DNA of 64,000 bases from Candidatus Zixiibacteriota bacterium (GTDB lineage Bacteria > Zixibacteria > MSB-5A5 > GN15 > JAAZOE01): the NCBI GenBank assembly GCA_036480375.1, contig JAZGGI010000034.1, forward strand, positions 62,001 to 126,000. The letters are read 5' to 3'. Below, piece by piece: positions 54,778-62,123 of the stretch (positions are counted from its first letter, which is position 1; every line of letters begins with the position of its first letter). A model generated the notes under the pieces. That model was not told where the DNA came from. It did no database searches and worked only from the letters and a program-made list of their open reading frames with translations. Position numbers and translations under genes: made by a program.

Positions 54778-55205
54778 TTATGATTGCCCAGAAATATCAA
54801 CATCGATAGCCATAGGAACCTGAGGATTCTCGCCTTTTCTTGCTGCTTGAAATCTTATGAGTTCATGCAAGGCTTTATAAATCTGTTTCTCAATTGTGGT
54901 CTCATACCGAGTCAGGTTCAGCCAAGCACCATTCTTGCCAAGCTCTCGCGAAACAACCCTATTCCAAGCTTTGGCATCACCAAATTCTATTCCATTCCAG
55001 TCCACACTACATTCAGCTAATTCAGCCTCTAAAAACTCGGTTTCGACATGCAGTACTCGTCGTAGCCGTCAAGTAATATCTCCTTGCTAAGTATGCCATG
55101 CTTCAAAGCATTATACCGAGTCAAAGAAGTGTTTTTTGGCCCAGTTGATTTTTTAGCATTATGGCGGTTTGCCTCTATTTTCTTCCTAGTGGTTTGCTTT
55201 GTCAT
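54778..55205 (-). pseudogene. Broken conserved element gene (frameshifted)
   Basis: The 5' part, from an ATG at 55205 with GAGGAG upstream, reads KKIEANRHNAKKSTGPKN then YNALKHGILSKEILL, a pattern typical of a phage/element family. After GYDEYC the frame closes. A +1 shift gives VETEFLEAELAECSVDWNG and continues to NLTRYETTIEKQIYKALHEL and the C-terminal HELIRFQAARKG, stopping at 54778. Known relatives have a longer middle, so an internal deletion plus frameshift is likely. The product, if any, would be truncated. Confidence 0.65.
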
Positions 55206-55500
55206 TTTTCTCCTCGCCTGATCCTTTGAATTTTCCCTCAATTTCCTTTATGGTTTCCTCAATCGATCGACCACCATTCCACCAATGGAATCGCCTATCG
55301 CTTGAAAACGGTATGACCAGATCGTCGTATTGATCGATAAATGGCTTATGTCCCGTCTCCCTCTTGCTAGGTTCGTCCCTGTTGTCATTGGGCATAATTC
55401 CGTTTTGCCTACGATAACAAGCAATCAGACGTTCTCGAAGAGCCCGATGTATCTTAGGATCAAGTTGTTCAATCTGAGCCTTAAGACCTATTGTTTCCAT
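55186..55500 (-). CDS. Small conserved element protein next to the primase
   Basis: A 104-aa soluble protein with no recognised domain. Features are an N-terminal helical part (LKAQIEQLDPKIHRALRERLIACYRRQ), a polar middle, and the motif VIPFSSDRRFHWWNGGRSIE, then a charged tail. It overlaps the primase gene by 13 bases upstream and the broken gene's start by 20 bases downstream, so it lies in one operon with both. The aromatic FHWWNGG segment may be a protein contact site. Function unknown; a primase partner is possible from its position. Confidence 0.65.
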   Translation of the reverse strand: METIGLKAQIEQLDPKIHRALRERLIACYRRQNGIMPNDNRDEPSKRETGHKPFIDQYDDLVIPFSSDRRFHWWNGGRSIEETIKEIEGKFKGSGEEKNDKANH

Positions 55501-58112
55501 AGGGGAATATCCTCCTGATATGTATTGATTAAAACCTCAGTATCCTCAGTATGGTCAGTTTCATCAGCCATCACTCCAGGTGATGCTGAGGTTACTGATG
55601 TTACTGAGCTTTTGCTCAAGCCGTATTTCTCCGCAATTCGCTCCAATTGGCCCGAATCCCAAATCATGGCAGATGTGCCATCGCTCATTTTGGCCTTTTT
55701 GATTCCAAGTGCCGAAAGCCTTTTTCCTACAAGTTGTGGAGTAAACTTATGTCTTTCTGATCTATCTTCATTTATTGCGCTCAAAATCTCTTTCTGCTGT
55801 AATAATCCATGTTCCACTTTATGCCTGAGAGCCAATGCGGCCTCCAAGATTTGGGCTTCAATTGTTTCGGACTTTTCGAGTCGACGCTCACCTTCCAGTT
55901 TCTCTATAAGGTTGATTAGCGCAGCTTCCCGGTTCGGCCTCACCACGCTTATTATTTGAAAAATTGGCTTAAGGATATCACCAAGCCTTCCAAGAGCTGG
56001 TTTTGGCCTATCCGGGAGGGATTGCTCCATGTGTCTGGCACGAAAACAAACCAACCTTTCCTTCAACGGCAGGGCTAATTCGGGTGTCACATCATTTTCG
56101 AATTGCTTGGATGTTTCCGGCATATTGATCTGGATTGCTCGGGTACCGAGAATTCGGTGAACTGGTTCATTGGTCCCGATAATGGTTGGTCCAAAGACTT
56201 CATAGTAAACCATATCTCGATGAGCACCACGTTCAGGGTAAAGCACACGTGGTACTTTGCTACCTTTCTCAAACCTCAAAAGAAGAATATCTTCGCTTCC
56301 ATTTTTCTCAGCCTTTCGCCAAATATCCTTGACATCAAAGAATAAGGTAGCCTGGAGATCGTTGGCTACTCTAATAATATAGGCGTCTCGGAGCGATTCG
56401 ACATGTATACCGCGGTAAGCCAGATTGATAATTCCTTTGCCCGTCCGAGTCTTTCCACGTTCCGGCACTGCGAATAGGCAAATGATCGGAGTATATTGAA
56501 TCTGTTCGCGTAGATATGTGTGAAAATCCCAAGCCGTAATGAAGTCATAATACTCATCCGATGGTAATTCCGAAATTCGCTTATGATAATCTCTCAAATC
56601 ATCATACAGGGCGCCATCGCTCTCTTCAGGAGTCAGTTCTTGTTCAATATTGTAAAATTCAAGTATCTTTTCTCCTCGAGGTAATAGCCATGGGATTTGC
56701 ACTTTAGGCGGTGGTGTAAAAATATCTCCGTCAATTTCTACTTCCGATTGTATCTCAACTCCATCGCCATTTCTAACAAGAAACGCTGGCTCGCCGCAAT
56801 TGGAAACGAGGTCGATTAGGCCATCAAAATGAGCAGTATATTTGGCTGTGTCATTCTTACTGGATGATTTATTTCTCTTTGCCTTACTTTCTTCTGATTC
56901 CTTCTTAATAAGCCTCCTATATGCGTCGATATCATCTTTTTTCAAATCGAACCGCGTCTTTATTACATGCGAGAGATACGCCTCGGCAGTGGCTGGATCA
57001 GTTTTTGAAATATCCAGCAGAATCGGCTTCAATCTCTCCGCTAATTCCACCTTATTCGTCTCAGGCGAAATACAGTTAATCTTATATTTGATCAGGTCTT
57101 CAGCTTCTTTCTTTATCTTCTCGAAATCTTCATTGGAATATTCTCTAAAATAATCATTAAGATCAAAACCATCCGGAAGCCGAATTATCCGGGCTTGGTT
57201 TCCTAATTTTTCGGCAATCTTGAGAGCAGCGGATTCACCTGGGGAATCAGCGTCCATACAGATATAAATCCGTTCACAACGTTCAAATTTATGGATATAT
57301 TCATCTTTAAAACCCCCTGTACCATAGATGCCCACCGAAGAATACCCAGCCTGCACAGCCGCAATGCAATCCGGTATACCCTCTGCGATCAGTACCATCT
57401 TCTCGTATAACATATCCTCGTTAAACAAGTATTTAATCTTTCCGGGCATGTGTATATATTTCGGTTCTTGATTATCGAGACATCTTCCAGTCAGGTGCAT
57501 AGCTTTGCCATGCCGGATATTAGGGAAAATAATGCGCTTATAGAAATAATCCCGGAGGACACCATCATCACCCTGTTTTAGTAGGCCTGTTTGTATACAC
57601 GCTTCCGCCGGATATTCTTTAACCTTCAGCAAAAAATCCCTCAATGTCCCATCAGCATAGCCGATTTGAAAATCTTTTATCGTTTTCTCCGTAAAACCAC
57701 GCTCCTTTGTCAAATATGCCTTTGCCTGATGGGTCAATCTCCCGTGGTAAAAACTTACGGCCTCGGACAGGATTTCGCCGTAAATTCTTCTTTTCTCAAT
57801 ATCCTCAGCTTCCTGGCTGGTAAACGATGGGTTTGCCACACCGGCTCCTGATGCGAGTTCTTTAACGACATCCATAAACCCCTTTTTCTCAAATAGTATG
57901 AGGAATTTAAAGACGTCACCTCCAATTCCGCATCCAAAGCACTTGAAGAATTGTCCGGCTTTGTGAACATGGAAACTCGGGTTGTTGTCTTTGTGGAATG
58001 GGCAGAGCCCCCAAAGCCTTGAATCCAATCGTACATGCTGGCCAATAACTTGGGCGATATCTACATTTCCGCGAACCTTATCCAAAAATCGACGAAGCTC
58101 AGAATTACTCAT
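55488..58112 (-). CDS. DnaG-like primase with C-terminal ATPase-like region
   Basis: An 874-aa replication protein. The CHC2 zinc finger is clear: LCPFHKDNNPSFHVHKAG with C37 and H40, and KCFGCGIGGDV with C58 and C61. The primase core follows with a TOPRIM region (VLIAEGIPDCIAAVQAGYSSVG, ICMDADSPGESAAL). After a charged linker (about 390-430), a C-terminal domain has FAVPERGKTRTGKG, a Walker-A-like motif in an otherwise DUF3987-type or element-helicase region, and TIIGTNEPVHRILGTRAIQ. It likely primes and helps unwind the element's own DNA. Its ATG overlaps the upstream 58-aa gene's stop (ATGA). Confidence 0.88.
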   Translation of the reverse strand: MSNSELRRFLDKVRGNVDIAQVIGQHVRLDSRLWGLCPFHKDNNPSFHVHKAGQFFKCFGCGIGGDVFKFLILFEKKGFMDVVKELASGAGVANPSFTSQEAEDIEKRRIYGEILSEAVSFYHGRLTHQAKAYLTKERGFTEKTIKDFQIGYADGTLRDFLLKVKEYPAEACIQTGLLKQGDDGVLRDYFYKRIIFPNIRHGKAMHLTGRCLDNQEPKYIHMPGKIKYLFNEDMLYEKMVLIAEGIPDCIAAVQAGYSSVGIYGTGGFKDEYIHKFERCERIYICMDADSPGESAALKIAEKLGNQARIIRLPDGFDLNDYFREYSNEDFEKIKKEAEDLIKYKINCISPETNKVELAERLKPILLDISKTDPATAEAYLSHVIKTRFDLKKDDIDAYRRLIKKESEESKAKRNKSSSKNDTAKYTAHFDGLIDLVSNCGEPAFLVRNGDGVEIQSEVEIDGDIFTPPPKVQIPWLLPRGEKILEFYNIEQELTPEESDGALYDDLRDYHKRISELPSDEYYDFITAWDFHTYLREQIQYTPIICLFAVPERGKTRTGKGIINLAYRGIHVESLRDAYIIRVANDLQATLFFDVKDIWRKAEKNGSEDILLLRFEKGSKVPRVLYPERGAHRDMVYYEVFGPTIIGTNEPVHRILGTRAIQINMPETSKQFENDVTPELALPLKERLVCFRARHMEQSLPDRPKPALGRLGDILKPIFQIISVVRPNREAALINLIEKLEGERRLEKSETIEAQILEAALALRHKVEHGLLQQKEILSAINEDRSERHKFTPQLVGKRLSALGIKKAKMSDGTSAMIWDSGQLERIAEKYGLSKSSVTSVTSASPGVMADETDHTEDTEVLINTYQEDIPLWKQ

Positions 58113-58285
58113 GCGGTCACCTTTTCCTTAATTAAATCGCACCTATTTTTAGGGAATTTGGGATTGTTATATGAGGTATTCACTTCCCCGTTGTGACCGC
58201 TAACTCTGTCTTCAAGAACCTTGCGAGCAATAAGTCGGGCCAGAATCTGTAAGCCCATATTTATATTGTTCTGACTATCATTCAT
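58109..58285 (-). CDS. 58-aa small protein between the XRE and primase genes
   Basis: A 58-codon ORF, MNDSQNNINMGLQILARLIA then a charged remainder ending DLIKEKVTA. Both ends overlap neighbours by four bases as ATGA: the XRE gene's stop at its start and the primase start at its stop. Such perfect nesting in a three-gene series supports a real gene. It has one amphipathic helix and no recognised motif. It may regulate copy or primase action. Confidence 0.6.
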   Translation of the reverse strand: MNDSQNNINMGLQILARLIARKVLEDRVSGHNGEVNTSYNNPKFPKNRCDLIKEKVTA

Positions 58286-58497
58286 TTTTGAATCTCAAAT
58301 AGCTCATCAAACGACAGGTGTTCAAAATATTTCATGATTCTATCCCGCATATCAGGTGACGGCATACGTTTACCATTCAATAGCTGCGATACATAGCCGC
58401 TTGATATGCCGAGCCGATAAGCTAACCAATTCTGAGATCTATTTCTCTTGGCCAGTAGAATCAGGATCGCTTCTTTTTTCAGGGCCACTTTAACCAT
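58282..58497 (-). CDS. Cro-like XRE-family regulator
   Basis: A 71-aa HTH protein: SQNWLAYRLGISSGYVSQLLNGKRMPSP is a textbook helix-turn-helix with the Q-x3-A-x3-G-x9-I/L pattern. It has no extra domain, like phage Cro or element repressors. It is the first gene of the minus-strand replication operon and diverges from a second XRE gene, with an operator-like palindrome between them. It is likely one half of a bistable switch controlling element replication and recombination. Confidence 0.88.
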   Translation of the reverse strand: MVKVALKKEAILILLAKRNRSQNWLAYRLGISSGYVSQLLNGKRMPSPDMRDRIMKYFEHLSFDELFEIQK

Positions 58498-58531
58498 ACA
58501 AACACTTTTCCGGTGTTGACAACTGCTTATT

Positions 58532-58560
58532 ATTGTAAGTATCGCTTACGCTAATGTCAA
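58532..58560 (-). promoter_or_regulatory. Promoter of the minus-strand replication operon
   Basis: TTGACA (58555-58560) and TACAAT (58532-58537) are separated by exactly 17 bases on the minus strand, a near-consensus sigma-70 promoter. An operator-like palindrome lies inside the spacer. Confidence 0.78.
58535..58549. promoter_or_regulatory. Operator-like palindrome
   Basis: GTAAG-N5-CTTAC, a 5-bp perfect dyad covering the spacer and -10 of the minus-strand promoter. Binding there would block that promoter. Likely site for one of the two flanking XRE regulators. Confidence 0.6.
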
Positions 58561-58591
58561 ATTAAAAATGCTCTCTAAATAAAAATAGTGC

Positions 58592-58620
58592 TTGCAGGAT
58601 TTAGCAATATCTTATATACT
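58592..58620 (+). promoter_or_regulatory. Promoter of the XRE / ImmA / recombinase genes
   Basis: TTGCAG (58592-58597) and TATACT (58615-58620) are 17 bases apart. The start codon is 26 bases downstream. Confidence 0.7.
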
Positions 58621-58645
58621 ATTCTCGACCGGAAAGGAGGTATGT

Positions 58646-59023
58646 TTGAAAACGCTGGGTACATATTTAAAAAAAGCTAGGCTGAAAGCTGGACTTTCAC
58701 TTCGAGAAGTTGAAGAGAAGGCAGATGTTTCAAATGCATATATATCAATGATCGAAAGCGGTCACAGGGTGGACCCGCATCCAAAAATTTTACGAAAGCT
58801 TGCAAAAGCTTACGGCCTGGAAATGCAAGAGGTCATGGATCATGCCGGTTACCTCAGTATGGAGGCCGATAACAAAAGTGAAGAAGACGAAGTTGAAGAA
58901 TGGTACCGAAGGGCAATCGCTGATCCTGAGTTTTCATTCGGGCGTCGTTCAAAAGACAAGATCGACTATCCCGCAAAAAAAATGGTAGCCATGATGTATA
59001 AGCGTCTAAAGGAAAAGGGGTAA
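58646..59023 (+). CDS. XRE-family repressor-like regulator (TTG start)
   Basis: A 125-aa protein from a TTG at 58646, set by AAAGGAGG five bases upstream; the earlier in-frame ATG at 58592 would sit on the promoter and is rejected. The N-terminal HTH is ARLKAGLSLREVEEKADVSN followed by AYISMIESG, an XRE fold. The C-terminal 60 residues are acidic then basic (KSEEDEVEEWYRRAIADPEF). It lies five bases upstream of the ImmA/IrrE-like gene, as in ICE switches where the metalloprotease destroys the repressor. It is thus the probable repressor partner of this island. Confidence 0.85.
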   Translation: MKTLGTYLKKARLKAGLSLREVEEKADVSNAYISMIESGHRVDPHPKILRKLAKAYGLEMQEVMDHAGYLSMEADNKSEEDEVEEWYRRAIADPEFSFGRRSKDKIDYPAKKMVAMMYKRLKEKG

Positions 59024-59028
59024 AAAAA

Positions 59029-59982
59029 GTGGATTTTATAAGATCCAATCAAGATAGGGCCCCATTGGAGGTGTTTTGTCAGAGGTTCTTAAAGGCTTAT
59101 GGTATACAAGGCCTCATGGACTCTGAGCTTCTGGCCACCCAATTAAAAAAACACTTTGGTTTTTCTGGCGTGCTTAGACTTCAAGATCTAATGAATCTCG
59201 CTCCTCGGTTAGGTATATCTTCGATTACACCTTACGCTCCGGCTTCCAAAGAACGGGGTGCGTTTGGCAAACTTGGGCAGCATATTGAGATACTATTTAA
59301 AGAAGATGATTGGGATGGTTCGCAAGAACATTCAATCGGCCATGAATTGCGAGAAATCATCGGCAAAGTGGCGAGTGAATTAGATCCTAACTTCGTTGAT
59401 GCTGAGGGTAATGAACTCGAAGATATTGCTGACTCTTTCTCCGCTGCATTATTTATGGATAAAGAGAGCTTTTATGATGATATGATCTCCACGGGATTTG
59501 ATCCTATAACCCTTAGGAATCATTACCACAAGTCTTATATAGGAATAATGGGCAGAATGGCGACGATACTAAGATTCAAAACACCCAGAGAATTTATATG
59601 GGTGTCTGTATTAGAATCAGATTCCACCGCACCTGCAGGATATTTTCGGGCGAAATGCTTCCATCGGAGCCCTCGATATATTCCAAAGGTTCGATATCAA
59701 ATACCCAATTTTTTGTTCCCGAAACGTGGCCAATTAGTCCCTATTTTAGGTAATATGAAAAAGGCTTTTGAAAGCAAGAGATCAGTTTATATCCGAAAAC
59801 TCAACGGGCTTGATTTTTGGAATCAGTATTCACTATCAGTAATTATCCGACCGGTCATCTGGGCAGGTAAAGTGGCCAAATTACTGGTTATCGCTCTTCC
59901 TGAATCTGATGCATATAAACTAAGGCCACAGCTAATATCAGCCAAACCCCTCATAACTGATGAATCATTTCAGGTTCTGTAG
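59029..59982 (+). CDS. ImmA/IrrE-family protein with altered metal motif
   Basis: A 317-aa protein starting at a GTG (59029). The family region is HSIGHELREIIGKV, with H101, H105 and E106, followed by the glu/asp-rich helix ELEDIADSFSAALFMDKESF. Family members usually have HExxH; here the sequence is HELRE, with an extra His four residues before. This could shift the zinc ligands or mark loss of protease activity. The C-terminal 120 residues are β-rich and typical of this group's sensor part. The gene is five bases after the repressor and nine bases before the recombinase, so the three form one operon. It probably relieves repression on DNA damage. Confidence 0.75.
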   Translation: MDFIRSNQDRAPLEVFCQRFLKAYGIQGLMDSELLATQLKKHFGFSGVLRLQDLMNLAPRLGISSITPYAPASKERGAFGKLGQHIEILFKEDDWDGSQEHSIGHELREIIGKVASELDPNFVDAEGNELEDIADSFSAALFMDKESFYDDMISTGFDPITLRNHYHKSYIGIMGRMATILRFKTPREFIWVSVLESDSTAPAGYFRAKCFHRSPRYIPKVRYQIPNFLFPKRGQLVPILGNMKKAFESKRSVYIRKLNGLDFWNQYSLSVIIRPVIWAGKVAKLLVIALPESDAYKLRPQLISAKPLITDESFQVL

Positions 59983-59991
59983 AGGCATATC

Positions 59992-61572
59992 ATGAAAGCT
60001 GTTTTATATGCAAGAGTATCATCAGAAAAACAGGCAGAAAAGGATCTGTCAATTTCCGCCCAGCTCAAAGCTATGCGTAAATATGCTACCAAGCATGAAT
60101 ATACAATTGTTAAAGAGTTCGTTGATAAGGCCGAGAGTGCCCGAACCGCTGACCGGCCGGCCTTTCAGGAAATGATATCATTTGCGCGAGCGAAGACGAA
60201 ACCGTTTGATGTTGTACTGGTTTGGAAATTATCTCGTTTCGCCCGCAATCGTGAAGATTCGATTATATACAAATCTCTTCTTCGGAAACGCGGCATTCAG
60301 GTAATCTCCATCAACGAAAATCTTGATCAAACTCCTGCGGGAATACTGCTTGAAGGTATGATAGAAGTAATCGATGAATTCTACTCGATCAATTTATCTC
60401 AAGACACTAAGCGAGGCTTGAGGGAAAACTCAATGAGAGGATTCTGCAACGGCGGTGCTCCCCCATACGGATATCGACATAAGCGTGTGATAGACGGCAA
60501 TGCCACCCGGCTTACTCTTGAGATTGATCCGGACTACGCCTCCATTGTAAAGAAAATCTACTGCATGAGTTTAGAGGGGAACGGTGCAAAGGAAATCGCC
60601 AAAACCTTAAATGGTGAGGGGATAAGAACTGCCAGGGGTAATCTCTGGGATAGTTACGGAATCTTGCGTATTCTCAAGAACCCCATGTACATTGGTGTAT
60701 ACATCTATGCCCGACATCGGCAACTTAAACCTGGCGAAGAACGGTTTGAAATCAAGGGTAAACATCCTGCCCTTATAAAAGAGGACGATTTCAATACAAT
60801 TCAGAAGCTGATCGAGAAACGATCTTTTAAAGGCAGTCATCCTCGGAGAACGGCATCAAATTACCTTCTCAGTGGGTTATTATATTGCGGCAAATGTGGG
60901 AAGGCTTTGCAGGGAGGATCAGCAAAGTCCGGCCAATATCAATACTACTCCTGTTATAATTACCTGCGTCGCGGGAAATCAGTCTGCGATTTAAAAATGA
61001 TTGGCACTGAGACGCTGGAACGGGCAATTATAGACAAACTTAAGGAGCGCGTTCTAACTCCAGAACACCTTGCTGAATTACTTGAATTAGTTAATGCGGA
61101 AATCGAGTGTACACAGCAGACGCAAAAATCTGAAATTGATACGCTCAATAAGCAGGTTTCCCACAAGCAGTCAAAGCTTGACAGACTTTATGACGCTTTG
61201 GAATCTGGAAACCTCGATCTCAATGATCTATCACCGAGAATCAAGAAACTAAAGGCCGAAATAGATCAGCTTCAGGGCAAGATTGGCAGCATAAAATTCG
61301 GCTCTGCTGCCAGTGCCCAGATCAGGTCCATATCTAGGGCCGAATTAAGGCGATATACTGATGATCTCTACTCGTTATTGAATGAGGGTGAGTTTTTTGA
61401 GCGACGTGAATTTTTACGGTCTTTTATTAAGCGAATCAATATTAATTATCCGCAAGTTGAAGTTATGTACACAATTCCAATAATGAAAAAACCTCCGAAA
61501 AAATCGGAGGTTCTGTCTATTGTGGCTTATGGCGGGGCGGACGAGACTCGAACTCGGGATTCTCTGATTTGA
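59992..61572 (+). CDS. Large serine recombinase (site-specific integrase)
   Basis: A 526-aa recombinase. The resolvase domain starts AVLYARVSSEKQAEKDLSI with the catalytic serine at 10 or 11, and contains WKLSRFARNREDSI (R-x-x-R). The recombinase domain (APPYGYRHKRV, then NGEGIRTARGNLWDSYGILRILKNP) is followed by a zinc ribbon (LYCGKCGKALQGG, SCYNYL, SVCDL) and a coiled coil (IDTLNKQVSHKQSKLDRLYDALE). The last 30 codons are unusual: they cross a terminator hairpin and end GGADETRTRDSLI, which is translation through the antisense of a tRNA 3' end. It is the likely enzyme for island integration and excision. It lies 227 bases from the right direct repeat. Confidence 0.92.
   Translation: MKAVLYARVSSEKQAEKDLSISAQLKAMRKYATKHEYTIVKEFVDKAESARTADRPAFQEMISFARAKTKPFDVVLVWKLSRFARNREDSIIYKSLLRKRGIQVISINENLDQTPAGILLEGMIEVIDEFYSINLSQDTKRGLRENSMRGFCNGGAPPYGYRHKRVIDGNATRLTLEIDPDYASIVKKIYCMSLEGNGAKEIAKTLNGEGIRTARGNLWDSYGILRILKNPMYIGVYIYARHRQLKPGEERFEIKGKHPALIKEDDFNTIQKLIEKRSFKGSHPRRTASNYLLSGLLYCGKCGKALQGGSAKSGQYQYYSCYNYLRRGKSVCDLKMIGTETLERAIIDKLKERVLTPEHLAELLELVNAEIECTQQTQKSEIDTLNKQVSHKQSKLDRLYDALESGNLDLNDLSPRIKKLKAEIDQLQGKIGSIKFGSAASAQIRSISRAELRRYTDDLYSLLNEGEFFERREFLRSFIKRININYPQVEVMYTIPIMKKPPKKSEVLSIVAYGGADETRTRDSLI
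61486..61512 (-). terminator. Minus-strand terminator inside the recombinase 3' end
   Basis: A 9-bp perfect stem (AACCTCCGA / TCGGAGGTT, 5-base loop) is followed on the minus strand by six T. It lies about 18 bases beyond the tRNA 3' end at 61530 and looks like that RNA gene's own terminator. Confidence 0.75.
61530..61560 (-). other. tRNA 3'-end remnant overlapping the recombinase stop
   Basis: Read on the minus strand: a T-loop GTTCGAGTC with partial T-stem, acceptor strand CCGCCCC, discriminator G and CCA. The 5' half (GGGGCGG expected 75-90 bases upstream) is absent; the adjacent sequence only mimics a D-arm. A fragment, not a working gene. Confidence 0.55.
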
Positions 61573-61799
61573 CAGTTCTGCTCTTCAGCAGCTACAGAAT
61601 TGTCCCGTGATTAGAAAAGGAATTGGCCTTCAGTGAGTTTGCAATCCGACACGTAGAAGAAGGCTGTGACCAATTTGTGACCACGATCGTCGTAAGTTAT
61701 TGCATGATATTCAGCGATATAGCCGAAGGGTGGGGGGTATAAGCAAATGTTCCGGCACCAATGTTATTGTAAGCTATTGATTTGTAATGAATTATAACA
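61573..61799. other. Spacer between the recombinase and the right repeat
   Basis: No ORF or promoter recognised. Includes a hairpin CTGCTCTTCAGCAG (61579-61592) next to the tRNA remnant. Probably the right-end recombination site region of the island. Confidence 0.4.
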
Positions 61800-61821
61800 A
61801 ATGGAGGTGGGGGGAATCGAA
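61800..61821 (-). repeat. Right direct repeat; also left end of a second element
   Basis: A second 22-bp perfect copy of the repeat at 30297. Here the following bases (CCCCCGA) complete the T-stem, so the tmRNA/tRNA-like 3' end is longer: GGGGG-TTCGATT-CCCCC, CACCTCC and A on the minus strand. The expected 5' acceptor would be GGGGGTG, giving the G3-U70 pair of tmRNA; no such 5' end lies within the next 350 bases. Confidence 0.7.
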
Positions 61822-61861
61822 CCCCCGACTGAAATAGATAAATGAATTGGGCAAAATTTTT

Positions 61862-61906
61862 CCGATTGAAACTGTTACCGCAACTAAGAGAAGAATGGCC
61901 TAAGAT
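61862..61906 (+). repeat. Element-end sequence block, copy 2
   Basis: Begins CCGATTGAAACTGTTA and ends GGCCTAA. A diverged copy of the block at 30201-30245, again just inside an antisense RNA-gene 3' end. Confidence 0.5.
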
Positions 61907-61934
61907 ATTATTTTTCAGTCAATTATAGTAACCG

Positions 61935-61964
61935 CCGTATAAAATCCTTGAGCATTTTATACGG
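61935..61964. other. Perfect 11-bp inverted repeat
   Basis: CCGTATAAAAT pairs with ATTTTATACGG around an 8-base loop. No T-tract. It lies between the sequence block and the iterons of the second element, so a recombination or regulatory site is more likely than a terminator. Confidence 0.5.
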
Positions 61965-61989
61965 GTACGCAGGATAATTTGTACTGATT

Positions 61990-62018
61990 TGGACTGACTA
62001 TGGACACTATTTGGACAC
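61990..62018 (+). repeat. Three 11-bp-phased iterons of the second element
   Basis: TGGACTG (61990), TGGACAC (62001) and TGGACAC (62012), each exactly 11 bases apart. Counterpart of the set at 30434-30462. Confidence 0.55.
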
Positions 62019-62123
62019 CCTGGTGAATTGGATTTTCACTTGATTTTTTAATTTTAACTATTATATTTCTGAACAACTATTTGCGTTCGAGAAAAGTCAA
62101 TTCATATAGGTTTCGGTATTATT

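Larger units (their letters stand above)
30297..61821. mobile_element. Genomic island integrated at a tmRNA/tRNA-type 3' end
   Basis: The boundaries are a perfect 22-bp direct repeat. Between them are a large serine recombinase, primase, XRE regulators, ImmA/IrrE-like protein, conserved small element genes, a CBASS locus, a type I restriction operon, a RiPP-like cluster and several broken genes. Base composition shifts inside it, with hsd genes visibly GC-richer than the rest. Both repeat copies are 3' fragments only, so the intact RNA gene is expected to the right of the window. This fits tandem integration with a second element starting at 61800. Confidence 0.72.

Noticed and set aside
58592-58645. 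ATG start at 58592 for the plus-strand XRE regulator
   Set aside because: That ATG overlaps the -35 box of a good promoter; the TTG at 58646 has AAAGGAGG at the right distance.
61530-61610. A complete tRNA on the minus strand
   Set aside because: The T-arm, acceptor and CCA are good, and a D-arm-like hairpin follows, but the 5' acceptor does not pair with CCGCCCC and no proper anticodon loop can be formed.
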